From Deltaproteobacteria bacterium (lineage in GTDB: Bacteria > Myxococcota > Myxococcia > Myxococcales > SZAS-1), in contig JAFEBB010000002.1 of NCBI GenBank assembly GCA_018266075.1, positions 1-64,000 of the forward strand: 64,000 nt of DNA, written 5' to 3'. Position 1 is the first letter of the stretch. Each line of letters opens with the position of its first letter. Positions 1-6,371 of this stretch are shown piece by piece. The notes beneath the pieces were generated by a model. The model saw nothing but the letters and a program-made list of their open reading frames with translations. It made no database searches and was not told the origin of the DNA. The position numbers and the translations under genes were made by a program.

Positions 1-44
1 GCAACTACGACAAGAAGTGGGTCACTCGGCCGAAGCCTAAGTGA
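1..44 (+). CDS. 3' end of an unidentified gene (partial)
   Basis: An open frame enters from the left edge and stops at TGA 42-44, encoding only the tail NYDKKWVTRPKPK. The basic, proline-containing ending looks like a real C-terminus, but thirteen residues cannot identify a family. It would be the next gene leftward in the integrated element. Confidence 0.35.
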   Translation, partial: NYDKKWVTRPKPK

Positions 45-97
45 ACAGCATTGGACCTAGACCTCCAGCGGAAACGCTACGCGCAGAGACGTACAAC

Positions 98-430
98 TCA
101 TCGGCGGCGGCGCATCGTTGTCGTTGCTGTTCGCGTCGGCGGTCTTCCGGGCCTGGACTGCATCGAACTCGGCTCCTGGAAGAACACATCAAGGTCAACG
201 CCGAGCCCGTTGGCCACCTTCACGAGGGTCTCCAGCGTCAGGTTCTGGCGGCCGCGCTCCACCTTCTGGAGGTACTTCACCGTCACCTCGATGCGCGTGG
301 CGAAGTCCTCCTGTGTGAAGCCGGCCTGCCGGCGCAGCTCCGCGAGCCGGCGCGCGACCTGGAGCTTGACGTTGTCGGGGCGGAGGAGGCGCACGCCACG
401 ACCGTGTTCCGGCAGTGCGCACTCAAACAC
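98..430 (-). CDS. XRE-family helix-turn-helix transcriptional regulator
   Basis: This is a small DNA-binding protein of the Cro/CI (HTH_3) type. The core runs from VARRLAELRRQAGFTQEDFA through the recognition region VTVKYLQKVERGRQNLTLET to a closing LVKVANGLGVDLDVFF, the usual five-helix fold. No second domain is present, only a short Arg-rich tail. The start is uncertain: ATG at 481 would leave no room for a promoter against the divergent gene at 483, so GTG at 430 or GTG at 394 is more likely. It is divergent from the lipoprotein gene, and a perfect palindrome (432-443) lies between them, as expected for an autoregulating repressor. It probably controls that pair or other element functions. 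The family call is secure; the regulon is inference. Confidence 0.85.
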   Translation of the reverse strand: MFECALPEHGRGVRLLRPDNVKLQVARRLAELRRQAGFTQEDFATRIEVTVKYLQKVERGRQNLTLETLVKVANGLGVDLDVFFQEPSSMQSRPGRPPTRTATTTMRRRR

Positions 431-431
431 T

Positions 432-443
432 GCCCTATAGGGC
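432..443. promoter_or_regulatory. 12-bp perfect palindrome, candidate operator of the XRE regulator
   Basis: GCCCTATAGGGC is a perfect palindrome between the divergent XRE regulator and the lipoprotein gene. A -10-like TACAAT follows at 454-459 on the plus strand, so the palindrome would sit in or beside the -35/-10 spacer, a classical repressor position. XRE dimers commonly bind short palindromes of this kind. Binding by the neighbouring regulator is inferred. Confidence 0.45.
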
Positions 444-453
444 GCCAAGCTGG

Positions 454-459
454 TACAAT
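454..459 (+). promoter_or_regulatory. -10-like TACAAT upstream of the repeat lipoprotein
   Basis: TACAAT lies 23 bases before the TTG start at 483. A GGGGGA Shine-Dalgarno (472-477) with a 5-base spacer supports that start. No good -35 is seen at the expected spacing, so the promoter may be weak or depend on a regulator. Confidence 0.4.
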
Positions 460-482
460 GGGGTTCCGCTCGGGGGACCAAG

Positions 483-938
483 TTGAAGACCCTGTTGACC
501 CTCGCGGTGCTGGCGGCGTCCTGCGCTCAGCCGTCTCAATCCCCGACCACGATCACCGTCCGCGAGCTGGTCCTCGTCGATGAAGCAGGACATCAACGTG
601 GTCGCCTCGCCGTTGAGGACGGGGTGGCCGGCTTGTCGCTGTTCGACGCCAATGGCACTCCACGGGTGGGCATCGCCGCGAATCCGGACGGCTCCGCTGG
701 CATCGCCCTCTTCGACGCCTCCGGAAAGAATCGAGGCGCGTTGGCGATCAAGGCCGACGGCAGCGGCAACCTGGGGCTCGTGGATGCTGCCGGCACTCCG
801 CGAGTGCTGCTCAGCGCCAAGGGCGACGGCACGCCGGTGCTCAGCCTGTTCGACGTGGGTGGTGCGAAAAAATGGTCTGTGTCCACCAGCGGCCCGGCGT
901 CCGGCCTGGAGGGCCGCGCGGTCGAGGCAGGTCGATGA
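483..938 (+). CDS. Lipoprotein built of 23-residue LFDxxGxxR repeats
   Basis: This is a 151-residue predicted lipoprotein of unknown function. It starts at TTG 483 behind GGGGGA and has a short signal sequence ending in the lipobox LAASC. The mature part is almost entirely four to five tandem repeats of about 23 residues with the pattern L-[SGA]-L-[FV]-D-x-x-G-x-x-R-x-x-[IL]-x(4)-DG. Examples are LSLFDANGTPRVG, IALFDASGKNRGA and LGLVDAAGTPRVL. This suggests a small beta-solenoid with one or two strands per repeat. Its stop overlaps the next gene's ATG by four bases (ATGA, 935-938), so the two are translationally coupled. It is cargo of an integrated element. I know of no assigned role for this repeat type. 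Confidence 0.75.
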   Translation: MKTLLTLAVLAASCAQPSQSPTTITVRELVLVDEAGHQRGRLAVEDGVAGLSLFDANGTPRVGIAANPDGSAGIALFDASGKNRGALAIKADGSGNLGLVDAAGTPRVLLSAKGDGTPVLSLFDVGGAKKWSVSTSGPASGLEGRAVEAGR

Positions 939-1720
939 GTCGAGGCTTTGAGGAGCTAGCACTCGAATGCTCCGAGTGCGGCCAGGACAACACCAAGCTC
1001 GGGCCCTGCATCAATTGCGGAGCGTTCCTCGTTGAAGGGGCGGTCAAGCAGAAGGTCGGCTTGGCGCCGCCCGCGCCGGAGAAGCCTTGGACCGACCGGG
1101 CGTCGATTGGCGCTGAGAGAACCCCGGAGGGCGCGACCAGTCTCCGGGAGCCGGTCTCGGTAGACGCTTCAGAGACACCCGGGTTCGAACGCGGCGAAGG
1201 GACAGCCACCTCAGGCGGAGCAAACGCCTACGCGGTCGCGAGCATGATCCTGGCGCTGGTCGCCTGGGCGATGTTGTTGCTCGGCGGTCCGATCCCGATT
1301 GCCTGGGCCATCGGAGCGGTGGTCTGTGGGCACGTCGCGCGTCATCAGCGCCCCGGGGACAAGCTCGCCAAGTGGGGACTGATCATCGGGTACGGCTGGG
1401 CCGTCTCTTTGGTGGTGGTCATCGCGGGCATAGGCGGGCTCACCGTCTTCGGCAGCGACATCCGCAAAGTCAGGGGCGCCAGCAAGGACGCGCTCGCCAC
1501 TTCAAGTGCGTCCGCCCATCCTTCGGAGGCGGACTGCAACACCATGGTCGATCACATGGTCGACGTCTTCGAGAGGGCAGGCGACCCAGGCCAAGTCGGA
1601 GCTGGTTTCCGTGCCGGACATCAGAAGGCGGTCAGCGTGTGCTTGACGGACGCGACCCAGGCGGACATGGCGTGCATCTTGAGGGCGACCACGCCCGCCG
1701 AGATCCAGAGCTGCAACTAG
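935..1720 (+). CDS. Zinc-ribbon membrane protein of unknown function
   Basis: A 261-residue protein. The ATG at 935 overlaps the preceding lipoprotein stop. Residues about 10-28 carry a four-cysteine zinc ribbon (CSECGQDN ... CINCGAF). A low-complexity linker leads to a DUF4190-like pair of membrane helices around residues 100-180 (YAVASMILALVAWAMLLLGG, then LIIGYGWAVSLVVVIAGIGG), with the typical GHVARHQ motif between them. The roughly 80-residue C-terminal part has a few cysteines and is probably extracytoplasmic. The co-translated lipoprotein may be its partner at the envelope. The topology is fairly clear; the function is unknown. Confidence 0.75.
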   Translation: MSRGFEELALECSECGQDNTKLGPCINCGAFLVEGAVKQKVGLAPPAPEKPWTDRASIGAERTPEGATSLREPVSVDASETPGFERGEGTATSGGANAYAVASMILALVAWAMLLLGGPIPIAWAIGAVVCGHVARHQRPGDKLAKWGLIIGYGWAVSLVVVIAGIGGLTVFGSDIRKVRGASKDALATSSASAHPSEADCNTMVDHMVDVFERAGDPGQVGAGFRAGHQKAVSVCLTDATQADMACILRATTPAEIQSCN

Positions 1721-1754
1721 GTCTCGTCTGGTGGGGACGTTGGCTGCTGCGTCC

Positions 1755-1783
1755 TTGTGCGGGTCCTCTTCCGTCAGTACAAT
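1755..1783 (+). promoter_or_regulatory. Candidate sigma-70-type promoter
   Basis: TTGTGC (1755-1760), a 17-base spacer and TACAAT (1778-1783) form a reasonable housekeeping promoter just after the zinc-ribbon gene. It points into the poorly coding stretch and the possible small gene at 1875. Confidence 0.35.
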
Positions 1784-1874
1784 GTGGCTCACCATCACGA
1801 GCGCGGGGAGGGGACGGTCCCCACCGATCCGCGCGCCAACCGGCCTCACAGGGCGCGGTGGCAATGGCCGACCG

Positions 1875-2105
1875 ATGGGGAGCGTCATGGCGATTTGGGT
1901 GATCCGGCGTGCGGCCTCGGGCGCGCGCGAATTCCTGTACCACAACGTCATCACCCAGCAGTTCCACCTCCTAGGTGCCGTCGGAGACGTACCGCTCGTT
2001 GATCTCCTGCTCTGGGTCCTCGACCACGGCGAGCCCAACATTGGCGACTTCATCGTTGTGCCCGGGTCGCGGCCCTTGCAGTTGCTGCCGGCCGAGAAGG
2101 AGTAG
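1875..2105 (+). CDS. Possible small hypothetical protein (76 aa)
   Basis: A weak coding call. The frame from ATG 1875 (or 1887) reads MAIWVIRRAASGAREF ... VPLVDLLLWVLDHGEPNIGD and stops at 2105. It has high G/C in third positions and a plausible hydrophobic/charged mix, and a candidate promoter lies about 90 bases upstream. No family is recognised. The same frame continues after the stop with protein-like text (LSADDHNINIVSQTSNGNYM), so it could be the remains of a longer gene broken by a stop codon. Confidence 0.3.
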   Translation: MGSVMAIWVIRRAASGAREFLYHNVITQQFHLLGAVGDVPLVDLLLWVLDHGEPNIGDFIVVPGSRPLQLLPAEKE

Positions 2106-2444
2106 CTGTCAGCGGACGACCACAACATCAACATCGTGTCGCAGACATCGAACGGGAACTACATGGCCAAGAGGAAGGTGATCTTGCTCGCGATGCCCAC
2201 GGGCAGTGCAGGTCGAGGCTCCCCCCGGTTCCCTGAAGGCGGAGTGGCTCTCTTCCAAGATTGGCGGTTGGAGCGGAGACGGCGTCTCCGACGGGTTGGT
2301 GCGCGGCCTCAGGCCGTTCGGCGAAGACCGGGCGCCAGTGCCTGCGAGTCCACGCGCGACCGCCAGACCCTCGGAGGTGTTTCGGTATACCTTGCATATG
2401 AACTTCGAATGCGTCTTGCCGCAGCTCGTCGGGGAGGACTTCCG
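2106..2444. other. Gene-poor stretch upstream of the xis-int pair
   Basis: About 340 bases without a convincing gene. The first 100 bases read like decayed coding sequence in the frame of the preceding small ORF. Near the right end there are three short palindromes close together: GGTATACC (2384-2391), CATATG (2395-2400) and TTCGAA (2404-2409). They lie 36-61 bases before the excisionase-like gene and may be part of its promoter or operator, or integrase arm sites. Confidence 0.4.
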
Positions 2445-2774
2445 ATGAGCATCGAGGACTCGATCCGCGACGCGCTGGAGCGAGTCGCCCGAGAGGTGCT
2501 GGCGAAGCACGCCGTCCCTGCAGACGATCCGCTGCAGCTCCTCGACTCCGCGAAGGTCGCCGAGTTGCTGTGCGTCCAGGAGGACACTGCGCGGGCCTGG
2601 CTCGCGTCGGGGAAACTTCCGGGATTCAAGGTCGAAGGTCACTGGCGCGTTCGGCGCGCTCAGCTTGAGCACTACGTCGCCGCCCAGGCCGCGGGCGGCA
2701 CCACCGCTCCCGACCCCGCGGTAGTCGGGGCGGACCTCGCGCTCGCGATGCGCGGTCACAGAAAGGCAGGCTAG
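2445..2774 (+). CDS. Excisionase-like helix-turn-helix (HTH_17) DNA-binding protein
   Basis: A 109-residue protein. Residues about 30-75 form a MerR/excisionase-type winged helix domain: LLDSAKVAELLCVQEDTARA, then WLASGKLPGFKVEGHWRVRR, the classic layout of helix-turn-helix plus the GxxPGxKVxxxWRV wing. The N-terminus is an acidic amphipathic helix and the C-terminus is Ala/Gly-rich. It ends two bases before the integrase start, so the two are almost certainly one transcript. Given that position, the likely job is recombination directionality (Xis) or control of int; an ordinary regulator is the alternative. Confidence 0.75.
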   Translation: MSIEDSIRDALERVAREVLAKHAVPADDPLQLLDSAKVAELLCVQEDTARAWLASGKLPGFKVEGHWRVRRAQLEHYVAAQAAGGTTAPDPAVVGADLALAMRGHRKAG

Positions 2775-2776
2775 CC

Positions 2777-4150
2777 ATGGGTGTGGTCCGACGGCCCGGC
2801 ACCAAGAGGCTCTACTTCCGCTTCAAGGACGGCGAGGGCGCCTGGAAGACCCAGCCCTCGGAGTACGTCATCGGCCAGGAGAAGCTCGCCAAGGCGGCGT
2901 TCCAGATCGCCGAAGCTGCGGCTGCGGCCGGGCGTACGCCAGCCTTGCTCATGGGCGGCGCGACCAGGCTCGCCGCCTACGTCGAGCACTGGTGCGAGGA
3001 CCGCAAGAAGCGCGAGGTCTCGTCGGCGCGCGTCGAGCGCACGCACCTGGAAATGCATGTCGTGCCCGTGCTCGGCGCGATGAAGCTTCAGGACATCGAC
3101 CGCCTGGCGATCGAGGACCTGGTGCAGAAGCTGCGGAAGAAGCCGCGAGCGCCCAAGTCTGCAGCCGAGAAGAAGGGCGAGGTGCAGGTCTCTGAGCCGC
3201 TGGCCAACCGCACCGTGCGCAACATCTATGGCACCCTCCACGGGATGATGGAGAAGGCCGTGGCCGAAAGGCTGATCTCGGCCAACCCATGCACGCTGGG
3301 GAAGGGCTACTTGCCGCCCAAGAAGGACAAGGACCCCACGTTCCGCCGCCGAGCGGTCTTCGCGCGCGCCGAGCTGGAGCAGCTCCTCTCCGACCAGTGC
3401 ATCCCCGAGCACCGCCGCGTGACCTACGCGATGCTGTTCCTCACCGGCATGAGGCCGGGTGAGCTGATCGCCTTGAGGTGGCGCGACCACGAGGACGACG
3501 CCGAGCCGCTCGGGCGGCTGGTGGTCGCCAAGGCCTACTCGCGCACGCTCAAGAAGGTGAAGGGCACCAAGACCGGCGTCGACCGCGAGATACCGGTGCA
3601 CCCGACGCTCGCGAAGGTGCTCAGAGCGTGGAAGCTGGAGGGCTGGGAACGCCATCACGGCGCCAAGCCCCAGCTCGACGATCTGGTCATGCCCGGCCCG
3701 GAGGGCCAGCAGCTCAGCCCGGACCACCTCTATCGGTTCATGCAGCTGGACCTGGCCGCGGTGGGCTTGAGGCGGCGGCGGCTCTACGACTCCCGCCGCA
3801 CGTTCACGAGCCTGGCGATCGGCAGCGGCGCGAGCAAGGACGTGCTGCGCTGGATCACCCACGGGGTGAGCCGGGACATCCTCGACGAGTACACCACGGT
3901 GCCCTGGCCCGACCTGTGCGCTGCGGTGCTCTGCATCAAGGCCGAGTTGTCCGAAGGCCGCATGCCGGACTCGCAACGGCAGGAGAACCCAGGTCCTCAG
4001 AAATCAGCCGTGCAAGCCGCCGTGCAAGTCACGGACGACGAAAACAAAAAGGCCCCAGGTTTCAACAACCTGGGGCCCGAAGTTCTGGTGAGCGCGGAAG
4101 GAATCGAACCTTCAACCTATGGATTAAGAGTCCATTGCTCTGCCAATTGA
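2777..4150 (+). CDS. Tyrosine-type site-specific integrase, C-terminus overlapping tRNA-Lys
   Basis: A 457-residue phage/ICE-type tyrosine recombinase. The N-terminal part (about 1-65) is an arm-binding-like domain, followed by a SAM-like core-binding domain (about 66-180) and a catalytic domain (about 195-390). Visible catalytic elements are the box I arginine (TGMRPGELIALRWRD), the hairpin lysine (KGTKTGVDREIPVHP), the second box (YDSRRTFTS), the histidine in WITHGVSRD and the tyrosine nucleophile in DEYTTV. The usual HxxR histidine is replaced by Tyr (YDSR). About 70 residues follow the nucleophile. The last of these are encoded antisense to the tRNA terminator and the 3' half of tRNA-Lys, and the stop TGA (4148-4150) lies in the tRNA. 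This marks the element's right boundary and the probable attachment site. Confidence 0.92.
   Translation: MGVVRRPGTKRLYFRFKDGEGAWKTQPSEYVIGQEKLAKAAFQIAEAAAAAGRTPALLMGGATRLAAYVEHWCEDRKKREVSSARVERTHLEMHVVPVLGAMKLQDIDRLAIEDLVQKLRKKPRAPKSAAEKKGEVQVSEPLANRTVRNIYGTLHGMMEKAVAERLISANPCTLGKGYLPPKKDKDPTFRRRAVFARAELEQLLSDQCIPEHRRVTYAMLFLTGMRPGELIALRWRDHEDDAEPLGRLVVAKAYSRTLKKVKGTKTGVDREIPVHPTLAKVLRAWKLEGWERHHGAKPQLDDLVMPGPEGQQLSPDHLYRFMQLDLAAVGLRRRRLYDSRRTFTSLAIGSGASKDVLRWITHGVSRDILDEYTTVPWPDLCAAVLCIKAELSEGRMPDSQRQENPGPQKSAVQAAVQVTDDENKKAPGFNNLGPEVLVSAEGIEPSTYGLRVHCSAN
4041..4077 (-). terminator. Rho-independent terminator of tRNA-Lys
   Basis: A perfect 11-bp stem (GGCCCCAGGTT at 4051-4061 paired with 4067-4077) with a 5-base loop. 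On the minus strand it is followed by TTTTTGTTTT (complement of 4041-4050). It begins nine bases after the CCA end of the minus-strand tRNA and so terminates that transcript. It lies inside the integrase reading frame. Confidence 0.9.
4086..4150. other. Putative attachment site (element/chromosome junction) in the tRNA-Lys 3' half
   Basis: Integrases of this class usually recombine within the anticodon or T-arm of a tRNA and rebuild its 3' end. Here the integrase frame runs into the tRNA, placing the crossover in about this interval. I find no second copy of the tRNA 3' segment in the window, so the other junction must lie beyond the left edge. The exact core cannot be set from one end. Confidence 0.4.
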
Positions 4151-4161
4151 GCTACGCGCCC
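4086..4161 (-). tRNA. tRNA-Lys (anticodon CTT)
   Basis: Read on the minus strand this folds as a complete cloverleaf: acceptor GGGCGCG pairing with CGCGCTC, D-arm TAGCTCAATTGGCAGAGC, anticodon stem ATGGA/TCCAT around loop CTCTTAA (anticodon CTT, reads AAG), T-arm with GGTTCGATTCC, and an encoded CCA end at 4086-4088. A strong terminator follows. An integrase gene is convergent with it and overlaps its 3' half, so this is the probable integration target of the element to the left. Confidence 0.95.
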
Positions 4162-4216
4162 GCGACAAACGGACCGGCAGAACGGCGCGGACAAGTAATC
4201 GATGCCGTGAGCGGTG

Positions 4217-5290
4217 TCAACGGCGATCCGCGGCCGCCACGGTGAACGACGCGCCCCGGGCCAGGGCCTGACGCACCTCGGGCAGCACCCCGGCCGGGCC
4301 GGCGACCACCAGCAGCGCCGTCCGGTCGTCGGGCAGGTGCACGGCCGTGGCGCTCGCCACCCGGCCTCCGCCCAGCGCGATCTCGTACGCCACCTGACCG
4401 GAGCCGGGCAGCCCGCGCAGCTCGTCGTGCACCAGCACCGCCTCGCCGCCCTCGGACGCGAGCAGCTCCGAGGCCGCCTCGGCGAGCTTGCCCGGCGTGA
4501 TCTGGTTCCGCGCGGCCAGGCTCCAGAAGCCGCCCACCGCGCGCGCCGGATCGGCGAACGCGAACGTCTGCAGGCGGCCATCCATGCCCTGGATGGGCAA
4601 GTAGACGAGCAGCTGCTCCGGGCGCTGCAGGAGCTCGAAGCCGCTCGGGAGCTGGAGCGCGAGCCCCGGGCCGGTGGCGTGGGGGCCGGGCTGGTTTCGA
4701 CGCAGCACGCGCACCGTCCCTGCGAAGGTGCACAGCCCGAGCACCGCCACCAGCACCAGGCTGCGTCGCCGCGGGCCGGTGGCGCCGCTCACGCCCGCGA
4801 GCACGCCCAGCGGCAGGATGGCCACGGAGATGATGGGAAACGAGGGCAGGGCGTGCCGGCCGAGCCAGAGCCAGGTGGCGGTCTGCAGCGGCGCGGAGAC
4901 GATGACCAGCGGCCGCGCGAAGCCCGGCGCGACCAGCAGCGCCAGCGCGAGCCCGAGGTTGGCGACGCCGAGCACCGCGAAGCCGGCGGGCTCCGGGCCC
5001 ATGGGTACGGCGCCGGTGGCGGAGGCCAGCGCGAGCGCGCCCAGGGCGCCGAGCGCGGCCACCATCGTGCCCGGGTGGACCTCGGCGTCGGAGGTGAGCA
5101 GGTCGAGGCCGCCGATGCGCGTTCCGAACTCGGCGTCGACGGGCGCTTGCTCGCGGTCGTTGTGCCGCAAGAGCCCGCTCGTGACCTTGAACGCGCGCAT
5201 GCACTTCGGACAGCGTTCTTCTTCGGCGGCGATCGGCGAGTGCCCGCAGTACGGACACGCCGTCTCGACCGTGTAGGCGCGCTTGGCCAC
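4217..5290 (-). CDS. Zinc-ribbon multi-pass membrane protein
   Basis: A 357-residue protein of unknown function, start GTG 5290. Residues 13-30 form a zinc ribbon (CPYCGHSPI ... CPKCMRAF). A cytoplasmic linker follows, then about four hydrophobic helices between residues 80 and 210 (VAALGALGALALASATGA, FAVLGVANLGLALALLVA and ISVAILPLGVLAGVSG among them). The last 150 residues form a globular domain with alternating strands (LALQLPSGFELL, GEAVLVHDELRGLPGSG, DRTALLVVAGPAG), which may sit on the far side of the membrane. It is first after the tRNA, convergent with the integrase, and separated from the next minus-strand gene by 79 bases holding seven-base repeats. Confidence 0.75.
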   Translation of the reverse strand: MAKRAYTVETACPYCGHSPIAAEEERCPKCMRAFKVTSGLLRHNDREQAPVDAEFGTRIGGLDLLTSDAEVHPGTMVAALGALGALALASATGAVPMGPEPAGFAVLGVANLGLALALLVAPGFARPLVIVSAPLQTATWLWLGRHALPSFPIISVAILPLGVLAGVSGATGPRRRSLVLVAVLGLCTFAGTVRVLRRNQPGPHATGPGLALQLPSGFELLQRPEQLLVYLPIQGMDGRLQTFAFADPARAVGGFWSLAARNQITPGKLAEAASELLASEGGEAVLVHDELRGLPGSGQVAYEIALGGGRVASATAVHLPDDRTALLVVAGPAGVLPEVRQALARGASFTVAAADRR

Positions 5291-5303
5291 GGGCAGATGC
5301 TAG

Positions 5304-5368
5304 TTCAGTTCCTGGTTCCTCGTTCCTGGTTGTGAGGACCCAAGTGGGCTGCTGCCACGAGCCACGGC
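5304..5368. repeat. Intergenic seven-base repeat cluster a
   Basis: On the minus strand, 5304-5333 reads as heptads CCAGGAA, CGAGGAA and CCAGGAA. On the plus strand, 5354-5368 is GCCACGAGCCACGGC, two more heptads (CCACGAG, CCACGGC). The 15-mer recurs exactly at 41056-41070, in both cases beside a minus-strand stop codon. Five further clusters of the same period occur in this window. Confidence 0.65.
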
Positions 5369-5369
5369 T

Positions 5370-6371
5370 TCACTTCTTCGCGGGCACCGTCGGCGCGAAC
5401 TGCGCAGTGCGCACCGTCCAGCCCTCGCCGCCGCGGCCGTCGCGCACGACCACGAAGTAGGTCACGTTCTGCGGGCCGTCGGAGGCCTTGGGCGTCCACT
5501 TCGAATCGGTGGGGTTGTCGCCCGAGCCGATGTTGGAGCTGCCGCCGGAGCCGAAGCTCGAGAAGCCGCCCGCGGTGGCGAAGAAGTTGTAGCGCCAGCT
5601 CTCGTGGAAGCTGATCTCGCCGCCGGTGAAGAGCGGCCGGCTGTAGGCCTCCTCCGCGGCCGTGGGAATGACCGGCGCGATGTCGTACGCGCGCCGGTCG
5701 ACGAGCACTGGCGGCAGCGTGTCGCTCCAGATGTCGCCGTCGAGGTTCAGCGCGGGGATGTACGGGTTCTGGTTGGGAGTCTGGGACGCGTCGCCGATGA
5801 GTACAATCGTGAAGACCAGCCGCTTGTAGCCGTAGACCTCTTCGTCGCCCGCCTTGATGTGCAGCTGCACGGGCACGGTGATGAACCCGCCCGCGCCGAA
5901 GTACGGATCGTCCGAGAGCGCCGCGGCCATCAGCTCCAGCTTCGGCGTGAAGGTCACCGGCAGCTCCGCCCAGCCGCCGTCGGGCACCAGATCGCCCTCG
6001 GAGAGCGCGTAGGAGTTCTGCTCCGTGAGATCGCACCGGCCGCCGTCGCCGAACTTGGCGCAGATGGCGTATTGGTAGTGGATGCTGCGTCCGCCGCCGT
6101 CGGGATCCGCGATCAGCGACGTGACCGTGATGGGTTGCACGCTCGAGAGCGCGGCGCTGATGGCAAAGATGGCGTTGGGATCAACGCCGCCGTCCGCGTC
6201 GAAGAGCCCGCCGCCGTCGCGGTTGATGGGCAGGTTGAAGACCTGATCGGCCGGATCCGCGCGCTGGGCCAGCAGCCGCAGGTCGTGAACGAGATCTGGC
6301 GAGTCGAGCGAGCCGCAGCCCGCGAGCGTCGCCGCGGCCAGCACCGCCAGGATTGCGCGTGCGGGCCGCAT
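5370..6371 (-). CDS. Lipoprotein co-transcribed with the TonB receptor
   Basis: A 333-residue predicted lipoprotein. The ATG at 6371 shares its A with the receptor's stop (TGATG), so the pair is translationally coupled and this start is well supported. The signal sequence MRPARAILAVLAAATLAGC ends in a clear lipobox. The mature protein is rich in Asp/Gly (NRDGGG, DADGG, DPDGGG), predicted mostly beta, with a cysteine pair in ICAKFGDGGRC and a Ser/Gly-rich segment near the C-terminus. No family is recognised. By position it is probably a surface or periplasmic partner of the receptor, perhaps binding its substrate. Confidence 0.8.
   Translation of the reverse strand: MRPARAILAVLAAATLAGCGSLDSPDLVHDLRLLAQRADPADQVFNLPINRDGGGLFDADGGVDPNAIFAISAALSSVQPITVTSLIADPDGGGRSIHYQYAICAKFGDGGRCDLTEQNSYALSEGDLVPDGGWAELPVTFTPKLELMAAALSDDPYFGAGGFITVPVQLHIKAGDEEVYGYKRLVFTIVLIGDASQTPNQNPYIPALNLDGDIWSDTLPPVLVDRRAYDIAPVIPTAAEEAYSRPLFTGGEISFHESWRYNFFATAGGFSSFGSGGSSNIGSGDNPTDSKWTPKASDGPQNVTYFVVVRDGRGGEGWTVRTAQFAPTVPAKK

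Noticed and set aside
1502-2134. Minus-strand frames of 111 and 210 codons in the stretch between the zinc-ribbon and xis genes
   Set aside because: They overlap the end of the zinc-ribbon gene, are Arg/Pro-rich without domains and lack ribosome-binding sites.
1-4000. Search for a second copy of the tRNA-Lys 3' end (other attachment site)
   Set aside because: No match to the T-arm/acceptor segment was found, so the left junction of the element is outside the window.
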